Shown: positions 27,919-36,583 of the stretch, in pieces
Layout: each line of letters starts with the position of its first letter
Numbering within the stretch: position 1 is the stretch's first letter
From: Acidobacteriota bacterium
Lineage (GTDB): Bacteria > Acidobacteriota > Terriglobia > Terriglobales > Acidobacteriaceae
NCBI GenBank assembly: GCA_021800255.1
Contig: JAJYZC010000006.1
Coordinates: 1-64,000, forward strand
Length of the DNA stretch: 64,000 bases
Direction of reading: 5' to 3'
The notes under the pieces: model-generated
Seen by the model: the letters and a program-made list of their open reading frames with translations, nothing else
What the model was told of the DNA's origin: nothing
The model's database searches: none
Position numbers and translations under genes: made by a program

Positions 27919-28749
27919 CTACGCCCGCGGATTCGACTCCTGTTCCAGAAGCTTCATGGTCACAATGACCGCCGGAACAAGATACACCACCATGCCCACC
28001 ACCCACATGATGGCCCCACCTGTGATCTGGTCGGTCAGGGGCGAGATGCCGAATGCGTTGGGATGCTTCGCGTAGTAGCTGTAGACGGGATAGCCGCAGA
28101 AGGTGAGGAATGCGCTGAGCGCGGTGCTCACCATGCCCGCGCTGGCCAGATAGGGGAGCATAAACCAGCCTGGATAGCGCGCATCCGACGGCCAGGGACG
28201 GATGAGCGGCCACCAGAAGAGAATCGAGCCGAAGACGAAGCAGATGTGCTCGCAGTCGTGCCAGTGCTCGTTATACAGGGCGAAGTTGTAGGCGGCGGGG
28301 ACGTGCCAGCCGAAAAAGATCACGTTCCAGATGATCCATGCCGGGACCGGAGCGACGAGAAAGTGGCCGAGGCGGCGCAGCGCCTTGGAGCGCAAGATCG
28401 GACCCAGCACGCGCACAGTAATCGGGCGAGGCAGGCCGCGCAAGATGGGCACCGAGGGATTGCCAAGGAGCATCAGCGGCGGAGCGAAGGACATGAGCAG
28501 GATGTGCTCGACCATGTGGGCGCTGAGCAAAGCGTCGGCGAAGCCGTCCATGGGCGAGCCCACGGCCAGCCAGATGGTGCCCACGCCGGAGAGAAACGCC
28601 CATAGCCGCCACTCGGGAAAGTGCTCGGGGCGAGTTTTGCGAATAGCGAACCAGCCGCGAATGTATACCAAGCCGCTGAGGATCACTAGCGTCGTGAGAA
28701 AGACCGGCGGCGACCATGCATCGAAGATTGCCTGACTTGCGGGTGACAT
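27919..28749 (-). CDS. Cytochrome c oxidase assembly protein, CtaG-like (caa3 type)
   Basis: 276 residues with seven predicted membrane helices. Conserved His residues are spread through them: MVEHILLMSFAPPLMLLGNP, FFGWHVPAAYNFAL and NEHWHDCEHICF match the caa3_CtaG family. These proteins aid CuB insertion or assembly of caa3 oxidases. It is the last gene of the leftward oxidase operon, 21 bases after the cytochrome b-c gene, which supports that role. Confidence 0.9.
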   Translation of the reverse strand: MSPASQAIFDAWSPPVFLTTLVILSGLVYIRGWFAIRKTRPEHFPEWRLWAFLSGVGTIWLAVGSPMDGFADALLSAHMVEHILLMSFAPPLMLLGNPSVPILRGLPRPITVRVLGPILRSKALRRLGHFLVAPVPAWIIWNVIFFGWHVPAAYNFALYNEHWHDCEHICFVFGSILFWWPLIRPWPSDARYPGWFMLPYLASAGMVSTALSAFLTFCGYPVYSYYAKHPNAFGISPLTDQITGGAIMWVVGMVVYLVPAVIVTMKLLEQESNPRA

Positions 28750-28770
28750 GAAGCTCGGTTCAGCAGCGAA

Positions 28771-30288
28771 CTATGTTCCACCGTGCGCAGCCGGCGCCGG
28801 CTGCTCCGGCGGCAAGGGCAGCCGCTCGTGCATCGTCAGCTTGCGCGTGGCGTTGACCGCGGCCGGACGGTTGCCGTGCAGCGTGAGCAAAAAATGGACC
28901 AGCGCAGTGGTTTCCGCAGGAGTGAGCGAGTTGCCGTAGGCCGGCATGTTGCCGCCCCCTTGCAGCACCTGGCGGATGATCTGATCTTCAGTCATGCGCG
29001 AGGCAATGTCATCCAGCGCCGGGCCCCTCATGCCGCCGGCGCCGCCAATGGAGTGGCAGTTACGGCACTGCTTGTTCTGGAAGACGATGGCGCCCTCGCG
29101 CTCCAGCGGAGTGCGGTCCCTGAGGTAGGCCGCGGGAACCGGATCGCTGCTCCAGGCGTTCATCTTCGGGCTCCACGGCGTATACATGCCCAGGTGCGTG
29201 AAGACGCCCAGGGTAACGGCGATGACCGCCACCATCAGCACCGCCGCCGGCCGCCGCGACCAGTGCTTTTCTCCCTCGCCGAAGACCAGCGGCAGCGCCA
29301 GCATGGCGCCGATGATGACCACCGGCGCAATGAGGATGAAGGGCGTCTCCATGGCCGGCGGCAGATAGGCTAGGACGGCGTAGATCCAAAGGAACGGAAG
29401 ATCGGGTTTGGGAACCGTCTGAATGATGGTGGGATTCGGCTGCCCGGAGGGTCCGAAGGGGCCGAACCACAGCGCGCAGGCCATGATGGAGAGCACGATG
29501 GCGGCAGCGAAAAGGGCGTCTTTCCACGCCGCCTCCGGCACGAAGGGAATGCCGGTTTTCTTGGTGAGGCTGTGGTACTCCTGCATGTAAGTTTTTTTGC
29601 TCACCAGGCGTCCCGGCATGGGCCACTCGTTGATGCCCAGCCGCAGCACCATCCACACGTGCAGACCAACCAGCGAGAGGATCAGGCCGGGCAAAATGAA
29701 CACGTGGAGGGTAAAGAAGCGTGACAGGGTTGGTCCGGCGATGATGGGTCCGCCTAAGAGCAGATCGACCAGCGCCCCGCCGGCCCAGGGCACGCGGCTG
29801 AGGATGGAGGCCCCAATGCCCAATCCCCAGTAGGCGTCCTGATCGAAGCGCAGAGCCTGCCCGGTGAAGGCCATGGCCAGCGTGAGCAGCAGCAGAAACA
29901 CACCCACGATCCAGGTGAGCTCGCGGGGAAACTTGTAGGCGCCGAACATGAACACCTGGACCAGGTGAATGAGGACGATGGCCACCATGAAATCGGAGCC
30001 CCAGCCGTGCATGGCGCGCAGAAACCATCCCAGCGCCACATTGTGATCGATGAACTGGAGGCTGTACCAGGCATCGCCTGCGGTGGGCGAGTAGACCAGC
30101 GCCAGCAGAATGCCGGTGACCACCTGCAGGACCAGAATGACCGCCGCGGCGCTGCCGAATACGTACCACCAGCTTGAGGTGTTGGCCGGAACAGGATGCT
30201 CGGCAGCCTCCATGATGGGCGCGCCCAACCCCAGCCGGGTCTCGAACCAGTTGTAGAGGGCGCTTGCGCGCTTCTTGGGGGCGGCCAT
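28771..30288 (-). CDS. Cytochrome b fused to C-terminal cytochrome c domain
   Basis: 505 residues. The b-type heme ligands are H94/H108 (13 residues between) and H195/H210 (14 between); 14 is the b6-type spacing. Subunit-IV-like helices follow at about 255-365 but the Qo motif PEWY reads PDLP (near 295). A cytochrome c domain at about 395-475 carries CRNCH (408-412) and a Met ligand candidate in GGNMPAYG. The protein thus combines the b and c1 functions of a quinol:cytochrome c oxidoreductase. The start ATG at 30288 overlaps the Rieske stop (TGATG), so translation is coupled. GAGGAA precedes it. Confidence 0.92.
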   Translation of the reverse strand: MAAPKKRASALYNWFETRLGLGAPIMEAAEHPVPANTSSWWYVFGSAAAVILVLQVVTGILLALVYSPTAGDAWYSLQFIDHNVALGWFLRAMHGWGSDFMVAIVLIHLVQVFMFGAYKFPRELTWIVGVFLLLLTLAMAFTGQALRFDQDAYWGLGIGASILSRVPWAGGALVDLLLGGPIIAGPTLSRFFTLHVFILPGLILSLVGLHVWMVLRLGINEWPMPGRLVSKKTYMQEYHSLTKKTGIPFVPEAAWKDALFAAAIVLSIMACALWFGPFGPSGQPNPTIIQTVPKPDLPFLWIYAVLAYLPPAMETPFILIAPVVIIGAMLALPLVFGEGEKHWSRRPAAVLMVAVIAVTLGVFTHLGMYTPWSPKMNAWSSDPVPAAYLRDRTPLEREGAIVFQNKQCRNCHSIGGAGGMRGPALDDIASRMTEDQIIRQVLQGGGNMPAYGNSLTPAETTALVHFLLTLHGNRPAAVNATRKLTMHERLPLPPEQPAPAAHGGT

Positions 30289-30959
30289 CAGGCGTTCCTC
30301 CCGGATGCGTCGTGGACAGCTATCGATTTTGCGCCGTTCGCCGTCGCTGAGCTGGGTTGAATCTGCGTGAGGGGCGGCTGGGCGTAAGGCGCGGCCAGCG
30401 TGGGCATCTTGCCGGCGTAGATCATCAGGTTGCCGTTCACGACCTTGTGGGCGTACTGGAAAAGTCCGCGCTGCGGAGGCCCGGAGGCGCGCGATCCGTC
30501 TTCGTAGTAAACGCCGCCGTGGCAGGGGCAAAGGAAGAGCCGCGACTGCGGAAACCAGCGCACCGGGCAGCCGAGATGAGCGCAGTTGATGGCGAAGACC
30601 TGAAAGCTGTTTCCCGAAATGCGGCGCACCCAGCAGGGAATGTCGCCGGTTTCACCGTCCCAATGCGTGGTGGCCGGATTCCGGAAGCTGGCAAGGCGGA
30701 TTTGTCCTTGGGGAAAGTCTTCTACGCGGCCCAGGTGTATCCACGCGCTCTGGTTGGCGCGCTTGCTGAAGGCCGGACCCAACAGATAACCGATGATCGG
30801 CACTGCGAGCAGCGCGCCTACTGCTCCATTCAAGGCCACTGCCAGCTTGAAGAGGAAGGCGCGGCGGGAGTGCGCCGCCTCCGCCGGGTTCTGCGGCTGC
30901 TCCGCCGTGGATTCCGCCGCGATCTCTGCGCCGGGCGCGAGCGGCTCATTGGGGTTCAT
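30288..30959 (-). CDS. Rieske iron-sulfur protein of the bc complex
   Basis: 223 residues. A twin-arginine-like N-terminus (SRRAFLFK at 31-38) precedes a membrane anchor (about 40-61). The cluster motifs are CAHLGC (C126, H128, C131) and CPCHGG (C144, C146, H147), so the 2Fe-2S ligands are C126, H128, C144 and H147 with the C131-C146 disulfide. ATG 30959 is preferred to 30977 because GGAGGA sits immediately before it. The gene is translationally coupled to the cytochrome b-c gene. Confidence 0.95.
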   Translation of the reverse strand: MNPNEPLAPGAEIAAESTAEQPQNPAEAAHSRRAFLFKLAVALNGAVGALLAVPIIGYLLGPAFSKRANQSAWIHLGRVEDFPQGQIRLASFRNPATTHWDGETGDIPCWVRRISGNSFQVFAINCAHLGCPVRWFPQSRLFLCPCHGGVYYEDGSRASGPPQRGLFQYAHKVVNGNLMIYAGKMPTLAAPYAQPPLTQIQPSSATANGAKSIAVHDASGRNA

Positions 30960-31032
30960 GGCTTCCTCCTCCATCATCAATAAAGATTCCTTGCTCAATA
31001 TCTACAGTCGATGCGCTTCTCTGGCCTGCGGC

Positions 31033-31803
31033 TTAAGGATGCTTCGGATACGGTTGGCCCGGAGTGGCGACGCGCTTGGAAGCCAGCCAGGCGACGATGT
31101 CAGTGATCTGCTGATCGGTCATGGGTTGCGCGGCGTCGCCGCGCCAGTCGGGCATTCCTTCATCGGGACGGCCCGCGATGAGAATGCTGCGCAGGTTCTG
31201 ATCGCTGATGAGGGCCAGATACGTCGGGTTCACGATGGAACCAAGCCAGCCGCTGGCGGGCTGCGGCGCGCCGGGCTGGAGCGGCTGGCCATCGGCCGGC
31301 CCGCCTTCGCCGGCTGCTCCGTGGCAGCGCGCGCAAAAGACGCCGTAAGCCTTCAATCCATCGGCCGCGTTGCCCGGCGAAGCAGCCTGATACGGCGGCA
31401 ACGTGACGCCCGCGAACTGCTGCGGCCTGCCCCACTGCGTCACAATCCCCTGGGCCAGAGCGTCCACCTGCGGATCCGTCAACATGCCGCCCGCGCTCTG
31501 GGCGAAGGCCGGCATCAGCTTGCCCTCGACGCCGTTGGCGATGGTCGAGCGCAGCCGCGCCTCTCCGGCCAGCGCGATGTACACCGGATTGGAAAGCGAG
31601 ATCGCCGCGCCGTTGCGGCCGTTCTCGCCGTGGCAGGCGGCGCAATTTTGCTTGTAGAGCGTGGCGAAGTCGAGCACCTGATCGGGCCGCTGGACGGGAG
31701 GGCCGGGCTGGCCATGTATATGGCCGCAGCCGGCGCCAGCCAATGCGGCCGCGGACATCGCCAAAACGCAAAAGGCCGTCCGAATTTGGGAATCCAGAGT
31801 CAT
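31033..31803 (-). CDS. Diheme cytochrome c lipoprotein
   Basis: 256 residues. A lipobox ending AGAGC (Cys near residue 26) predicts a lipid anchor. Two class I cytochrome c domains carry CAACH (about residue 54) and CARCH (about residue 158). Met ligand candidates lie in KLMPAF and EGMPDW. It may carry electrons between the bc complex and the oxidase. Its ATG overlaps the stop of the preceding membrane-protein gene by four bases. Confidence 0.93.
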   Translation of the reverse strand: MTLDSQIRTAFCVLAMSAAALAGAGCGHIHGQPGPPVQRPDQVLDFATLYKQNCAACHGENGRNGAAISLSNPVYIALAGEARLRSTIANGVEGKLMPAFAQSAGGMLTDPQVDALAQGIVTQWGRPQQFAGVTLPPYQAASPGNAADGLKAYGVFCARCHGAAGEGGPADGQPLQPGAPQPASGWLGSIVNPTYLALISDQNLRSILIAGRPDEGMPDWRGDAAQPMTDQQITDIVAWLASKRVATPGQPYPKHP

Positions 31804-32666
31804 TGCTTCTTGTTTTCGTTTCCCGGGTTAGGCGCGCCGCCTTGCAGACCGGCGCGCACGGCGAAAGGCAGAGCCTGAAACTGCGGCGTCCGCACCTTCA
31901 CCTGCAAATTGACCACGAAGCCGCAGACCAGACCGAAGGCGATCTGCGAGATTACGAACCAGAGCCAGTCAATGCGCGCGTTGAGGATGGGGCTGATGAC
32001 GCCCAGCGCCGAGTAGAGCACGCTGGTCCAGATAAAGGGCGCGATGAAGCCGGCAGTGAGAATCGGCTTGCGCGGAAACATGGGCAGCATGGCCCCGTAG
32101 AGCATTCCGATGAGCAACGACGCGACGGTGTGAATGCCGGCGGCGGCCAGAAGCCCAAGGAGATGAAACTGGGCCAGAAAGGCGTTGCTCTGCCCGGCCC
32201 AACTCACAAAACCACCCGCCGCCAGCAGATTCACCGCATACCAGATGCTGTGGTAGCGGACCCAGCCGAAGATGGCCGCAGGAACAATCATGGCCGTGCC
32301 GCCGGCCAGGCCGCCCTTGATCCCCGCCGTCACGCTGAAGGTCTCGATAGGCAGCAGCTTGCGGTGTCTGGCGAGGGCCGCCAACTGGGCGGGGCCTCCG
32401 CGCGTGGTGGAGATGGTGATGGTCTCAGCGCGCACCGGAACCGCGGCGTGGTTCTCCTGCGGCAGCACCTCCCGGAACCAACCCACCGCCGCGCGCAGCG
32501 CCACCACAAGTCCCAGCAGGCTGATGACCCAACTCGTCACCATGCCCGCGATGATCAGCGCCACGCCCAGCGCAAAGGCCATGGGCCAGGGCGTGGGCAC
32601 GGGCATCAGCACGCCGTCGTGGCTCGCGCTATGCGTTCCAGGCTCCGTTCCGCCGTGCTCCGTCAT
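31800..32666 (-). CDS. Unidentified multi-pass membrane protein of the oxidase operon
   Basis: 288 residues with about seven membrane segments: two near the N-terminus (about 28-58) and five or six from about 105 to 265. No heme or copper motifs were seen. It is not subunit IV, SURF1, Cox11 or CtaG by sequence. A short Gly-rich hinge (GIKGGLAGGTAMIVPAAIFG) resembles membrane pore repeats. Position between subunit III and the cytochrome c gene, with a GGGAGGAG site and a four-base overlap downstream, implies a structural or assembly role. The function is unknown. Confidence 0.8.
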   Translation of the reverse strand: MTEHGGTEPGTHSASHDGVLMPVPTPWPMAFALGVALIIAGMVTSWVISLLGLVVALRAAVGWFREVLPQENHAAVPVRAETITISTTRGGPAQLAALARHRKLLPIETFSVTAGIKGGLAGGTAMIVPAAIFGWVRYHSIWYAVNLLAAGGFVSWAGQSNAFLAQFHLLGLLAAAGIHTVASLLIGMLYGAMLPMFPRKPILTAGFIAPFIWTSVLYSALGVISPILNARIDWLWFVISQIAFGLVCGFVVNLQVKVRTPQFQALPFAVRAGLQGGAPNPGNENKKQ

Positions 32667-32684
32667 GCTCCTCCCTTCCGCGCC

Positions 32685-33296
32685 CTACCGGCCCAAAACA
32701 TAAACCACCAGAAACACCACCACCCAGACGCCATCGACAAAGTGCCAGTAAAGCGACAGCGTTTCCAGCTTCTCCGCGTGCTCCTGCTTCACCCGGCCCA
32801 TCAAGCAAAACGCCAGCGTGAGCGAAAGCAAAATCAGGCCCACCACCACGTGGCTGGCGTGCAGGCCCACCAGCGAGTAATAGGTGGTTCCGAAAAGGTT
32901 GGTCTGGATCGTCAAACCGTCGTCGTGAATCAGGTGATACCACTCCTGCGCGGTCGAGCCCAGGAAGATCAACCCCAGCAGCACCGTGCCCGCGAGGTTC
33001 AGCGTGCAGCCGCGCAGATTGCCCTTGCGCAGCGCGCTCACCGCGAAGTGAACCGTGATGCTGCTCGAAAGCAGGCAGATGGTGCCGAAGATGGGCAGCT
33101 CCAGCACCTCGGCCGGCGTGGGCCCGCTGAGGCTCTTGCCGATGTAAAAGATGTACGCCACCACGAAGATGATGAAGATGGAGGCTTCGGCGGCAATCAG
33201 GCAGGCCATGCCCACAGTGCCGCGATAAGGCTGCCTCCAGGGCGTCTCTCTGCCGCCCGGCGCGCCGGCCGTATGGATCGCTGCTGCGCTCATCAT
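32685..33296 (-). CDS. ctaE: Cytochrome c oxidase subunit III
   Basis: 203 residues and about five helices, the compact prokaryotic form that lacks the first two helices of mitochondrial COX3. Family blocks include EASIFIIFVVAYIFYIG, GSTAQEWYHL, GTTYYSLVGLHASHVVVGL and the ending LSLYWHFVDGVWVVVF. The ATG at 33296 overlaps the subunit I stop by four bases (ATGA), and the next ATG at 33293 is the alternative. Confidence 0.94.
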   Translation of the reverse strand: MMSAAAIHTAGAPGGRETPWRQPYRGTVGMACLIAAEASIFIIFVVAYIFYIGKSLSGPTPAEVLELPIFGTICLLSSSITVHFAVSALRKGNLRGCTLNLAGTVLLGLIFLGSTAQEWYHLIHDDGLTIQTNLFGTTYYSLVGLHASHVVVGLILLSLTLAFCLMGRVKQEHAEKLETLSLYWHFVDGVWVVVFLVVYVLGR

Positions 33297-34975
33297 TCGT
33301 AGTCCGAGTCCGGATCGTCCGGATGTTTTAAATCCCACAAGGGCCGGCGGCTGTTCACCGCGGGTTCAACGGCGAAGTTATAGTCAGGCGGCGGCGAGGG
33401 CGTGGACCACTCCAGAGTCCAGGCGTCCCACGGGTCGTGGCCGGCCGCTTTGCCTTTGAAGTACGAGTGCACCAGGTTGTACGCGAAGATCAAGATCGAG
33501 ATGGCCTGTATGGCCGCGCCAATGCTCACAATCATGTTCAAGGTGCCCCAGCCGCGGTTGGCCTCATAGGTATAGATGCGGCGCGGCATCCCCAGCAGGC
33601 CGGGAATGTGCATGAAATCGAAGGTGAGATGAAATCCGATGATGAAGAGCCAGAAGTGCCACTTGCCGATGGTCTCTGACAACATGCGCCCGGTCATCTT
33701 CGGGTACCAATAGTAGAAGGCCGCGAAGATCATGCTCAGGATGGCGCCCACCAGGATGTAGTGGAAGTGGGCTACCACGAAGTAGGAGTTGCCCAGTTGC
33801 CAGTCAAAGGGCGCCACCGAGAGCATAATGCCCGTGAGCCCGCCGATGAGGAACTGAAAGAGGAAGGCGATGCTGAACAGCATGGGCGTCTTGAAGATCA
33901 GCTTGCCGCCCCAGATGGTAGCCAGCCAGTTGAATATCTTGATGCCGGTGGGCACTGAAATCACCATGGTAGCGAAGACGAAAAAGGTGTTGGCGCTGGG
34001 ACCCAGTCCCACCGTAAACATGTGGTGCGCCCAAACCCCCAGGCTGATGAAGCCGATAGCCACCGTCGCGCCCACCATCGCCGGGTAGCCGAAGATGGCC
34101 TTGCGCGAGAAGACGGGGATGATCTCGCTGGCGAAGCCGAAGGCGGGCAAAACCAGGATGTAGACCTCGGGATGGCCGAAGATCCAGAAGAAGTGCATCC
34201 AGAGCACGGCCGAGCCGCCAGCCTGCGTATCGAAGAAGTGCGCGCCCAGGTAGCGGTCGAGGGTGAGCATGATCTGCGCCGCCGTCAGCGGGCTCACGGC
34301 CACGAACACCAGGCACGCCGTCACCAGGTAGAGCCAGACCAGCAGCGGCATGCGGCCGAACCTCATGCCTTTGCAGCGCATGCACACGATGGTGGTGACA
34401 AAATTGACGGCTGCGCCGATGGAGCCGATGCCGCTCAGAAAAATGGCCAGCGTCCAGTAGTCGGTGCTGTGCCCCGGCGAAAAAACCTTGGCCGTCAGCG
34501 GCGCGTAGGCGAACCATCCTACGCTCGGCGCCGAACCGGCCGCGTAAAGCCCGCTGCCGCCGAAGTAGCTGAAGTAAAGCAGCAGGCCGGCAAAGGCCGA
34601 GATCCAAAAGCTGAAGGCGTTGAGCCGCGGGAAGGCCATATCCCGCGCTCCGATCATCAGCGGCACCAGATAATTTCCAAACCCGAACAGGATCGGCATC
34701 CCCACGAAGAACACCATGGTGGTGCCGTGCATGGTGAAGAGCTCATTGAAGGTCTGGGGCGAAACGAAATGGTTGTCGGGGACCGCCAGTTGGATGCGCA
34801 TCAGCATCGCCTCAAACCCCGCTATGAGCAGGAAGATGAGCGAGTAGACGATGTACAGGATGCCGATCTTCTTGTGATCCACCGTCGAGAGCCATTCGTA
34901 AATCAAATTTCGCTCCCGCCTGCCCTGCGGCGCGAGGGTCTCGTCGATTCCATCTAGCGCGCGAGTTGTGCTCAT
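33293..34975 (-). CDS. ctaD: Cytochrome c oxidase subunit I (A-type heme-copper oxidase)
   Basis: 560 residues, 12 or more helices. Low-spin heme ligands H83 and H405, high-spin heme ligand H403 (VAHFHY). CuB ligands H268, H317 and H318 with the cross-linked Tyr272 in HPEVY. E270 follows H268, as in A1-type oxidases with a D-pathway. It catalyses oxygen reduction and proton pumping. ATG 34975. Subunit II ends 23 bases upstream. Confidence 0.97.
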   Translation of the reverse strand: MSTTRALDGIDETLAPQGRRERNLIYEWLSTVDHKKIGILYIVYSLIFLLIAGFEAMLMRIQLAVPDNHFVSPQTFNELFTMHGTTMVFFVGMPILFGFGNYLVPLMIGARDMAFPRLNAFSFWISAFAGLLLYFSYFGGSGLYAAGSAPSVGWFAYAPLTAKVFSPGHSTDYWTLAIFLSGIGSIGAAVNFVTTIVCMRCKGMRFGRMPLLVWLYLVTACLVFVAVSPLTAAQIMLTLDRYLGAHFFDTQAGGSAVLWMHFFWIFGHPEVYILVLPAFGFASEIIPVFSRKAIFGYPAMVGATVAIGFISLGVWAHHMFTVGLGPSANTFFVFATMVISVPTGIKIFNWLATIWGGKLIFKTPMLFSIAFLFQFLIGGLTGIMLSVAPFDWQLGNSYFVVAHFHYILVGAILSMIFAAFYYWYPKMTGRMLSETIGKWHFWLFIIGFHLTFDFMHIPGLLGMPRRIYTYEANRGWGTLNMIVSIGAAIQAISILIFAYNLVHSYFKGKAAGHDPWDAWTLEWSTPSPPPDYNFAVEPAVNSRRPLWDLKHPDDPDSDYE

Positions 34976-34998
34976 CGTGCGTCCCTTTCCGGTGGTGA

Positions 34999-36078
34999 TT
35001 AGCGAAGCTCGGTGAGGTATGCGGCCACTGCATCCACATCGTGTTGGCTCAGGTGCATGGCCGGCATCAGCGTGCCCGGCCGCATGGCGCTGGGATCTTC
35101 AATCCACTTTCTGAGGTTCGCGGGAGTGTTGGGAATGGAGCCGGAGGCGATGGTCTGGCGGCTGGCCAGGTGCGTAAGGTCGGGCCCGTCGCGGCCCGTG
35201 GCCGCCGTTCCGGCAATGGTGTGGCAGTTGATGCAGGCGTTGTGCATGAAGACCTGTTCCCCTTCTGCGGCCAGCGGATCGCCGGGGAAACTCTGCTGCG
35301 CCGGCTGCTGCTGCTGCCTGACCCAGGCCATGAACTGCGCCGGGGTTTGCGCATAAACACGGATGAGCATGGTGGCATGTTGTGCGCCGCAGTATTGCGC
35401 GCACTGGCCGAGATAGAGGCCGGGCTTGTGGGGATTGAACCACATCGTGTTCACGCGGTCGGGAATCACGTCCGTCTTGCCCGCCAGCCGCGGCACCCAG
35501 AAGCTATGCACCACATCGGCTGAAGTCATGGTCAGATAGGTCGGCTCAGGATGCGCGGCCGTACTCACCGGCACGTGCAGTTCGTTGGCGGTCACGATCC
35601 CGTACTGGGGATAGCGGAACTCCCACCAGAACTGATGGCCGACAACGGTCACGTTCATGGCGTTCTTGGGTTTGGGAATGGCTTGGGTCCCCAGGATGAC
35701 GCGCGCGGTGGTCAAAAACAACATCACCACGATGAGAATGGGAATCACCGTCCAGGAGAGCTCGATCTGATCGCTGCCGTAAATTTGCGGCGGCTCTTCA
35801 TTCGAATCCCCAGGACGCTGCCGGAAGCGAATCAGCGCATAGGTCAGCAATCCCGCCACCGTGAGAAAGATGCCCAGCGTAACGGAAAGCACCAGCATCG
35901 AGAGGTCGAAGATGGAGTGCGCGGGCGTCGCCGCCGGCGCAAAGATATTGGCGGGATACTCTGCAAACGCCTCGCCGGCGAAAAAAGACGCGGCGCACGG
36001 CGCAACCCACCAGTGGCGCGCCAAACCTGACCTCGCCTTGGCGTAACTCGCCAATTGTCGATTGGGGAAGAAAGACAA
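34999..36078 (-). CDS. ctaC: Cytochrome c oxidase subunit II with fused cytochrome c (caa3 type)
   Basis: 359 residues. A signal-like segment and two membrane helices (about 56-85 and 108-127) lead to the CuA domain: H191, then C226-A-Q-Y-C230, H234 and M237. The usual Glu between the two Cys is Gln (Q228). A C-terminal cytochrome c domain has CINCH (282-286) and a Met ligand candidate (TLMPAM). This is the caa3 layout. The start is TTG at 36078, ten bases after GAGG; no ATG fits. It is the first gene of the operon. Confidence 0.95.
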   Translation of the reverse strand: MSFFPNRQLASYAKARSGLARHWWVAPCAASFFAGEAFAEYPANIFAPAATPAHSIFDLSMLVLSVTLGIFLTVAGLLTYALIRFRQRPGDSNEEPPQIYGSDQIELSWTVIPILIVVMLFLTTARVILGTQAIPKPKNAMNVTVVGHQFWWEFRYPQYGIVTANELHVPVSTAAHPEPTYLTMTSADVVHSFWVPRLAGKTDVIPDRVNTMWFNPHKPGLYLGQCAQYCGAQHATMLIRVYAQTPAQFMAWVRQQQQPAQQSFPGDPLAAEGEQVFMHNACINCHTIAGTAATGRDGPDLTHLASRQTIASGSIPNTPANLRKWIEDPSAMRPGTLMPAMHLSQHDVDAVAAYLTELR

Positions 36079-36142
36079 TTCGCTCTAACCTCAAGATGCG
36101 CTCGACCGGGAAGGAGCAGGGCTTCGCCGGTGCGCTCATAAA

Positions 36143-36178
36143 TATATTAAACCACCTGCATTATATTAAACCATCTGC
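36143..36178 (-). promoter_or_regulatory. Repeat-bearing promoter region of the oxidase operon
   Basis: Two 17-base direct repeats, TATATTAAACCACCTGC (36143-36159) and TATATTAAACCATCTGC (36162-36178), differ at one base and repeat every 19 bases. Read on the minus strand, the upstream copy overlaps a consensus -10 TATAAT (36165-36160), which would start transcription near 36153, about 75 bases before the TTG of ctaC. No good -35 is visible. A regulator that bends or loops DNA is a plausible reader. Confidence 0.5.
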
Positions 36179-36212
36179 GCGGCACAGGCTCGCCATGAGT
36201 CAGGCCCACCGA

Positions 36213-36578
36213 TTAGGTGGCATGGAGCAGGCTGAAAAGGAGCACCGCAAGAACTATCGAACTGACCACGACGTAGAGGCGGTCGCGCTCCAGCGCAAAG
36301 CCCGCGATGGCCATCACCACGCGCGCCACCGGCGTAGCGATGAGCAACAACAGGCCCAGTTGCATCAGGCCCCGGCTGTCAAAGTGCGCAGCCAATTTCA
36401 CGATTCCCCGCAAGGTGCGAATGTCCTGGCCTCCGGCGATGAAGGTCCAATAGTTGACCGCCTGGGAGCCATCCTGGATGAGGTACAGAATGCCCCCCGC
36501 AAAAACAACAACCGCCGCCAGCAAAACCCCGGCGCGCAGCAGGTGGCCGATAATATTCTCCAGGCGAATGTCATTCAT
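36213..36578 (-). CDS. DUF1634-family membrane protein
   Basis: 121 residues, three membrane helices (about 14-33, 67-88, 101-119). The N-terminal IIGHLLRAGVLLAAVVVFAGG and the mid-block SRGLMQLGLLLLIATPVARV are the DUF1634 pattern. The family is usually paired with TauE/SafE permeases, as here, five bases downstream of the TauE stop. GAGGATATGA precedes ATG 36578. Function unknown. Confidence 0.85.
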   Translation of the reverse strand: MNDIRLENIIGHLLRAGVLLAAVVVFAGGILYLIQDGSQAVNYWTFIAGGQDIRTLRGIVKLAAHFDSRGLMQLGLLLLIATPVARVVMAIAGFALERDRLYVVVSSIVLAVLLFSLLHAT

Positions 36579-36583
36579 ATCCT

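Noticed and set aside
29060..30169. A 369-codon minus-strand frame in the cytochrome b-c gene
   Set aside because: It overlaps the conserved cytochrome b frame on the same strand and has no domain; it is a frame shadow in GC-rich sequence.
31743..33302. A 519-codon frame on the plus strand opposite cytochrome oxidase genes
   Set aside because: It is His/Arg/Gln-rich antisense reading of strongly conserved genes on the minus strand and has no ribosome site or known domain.
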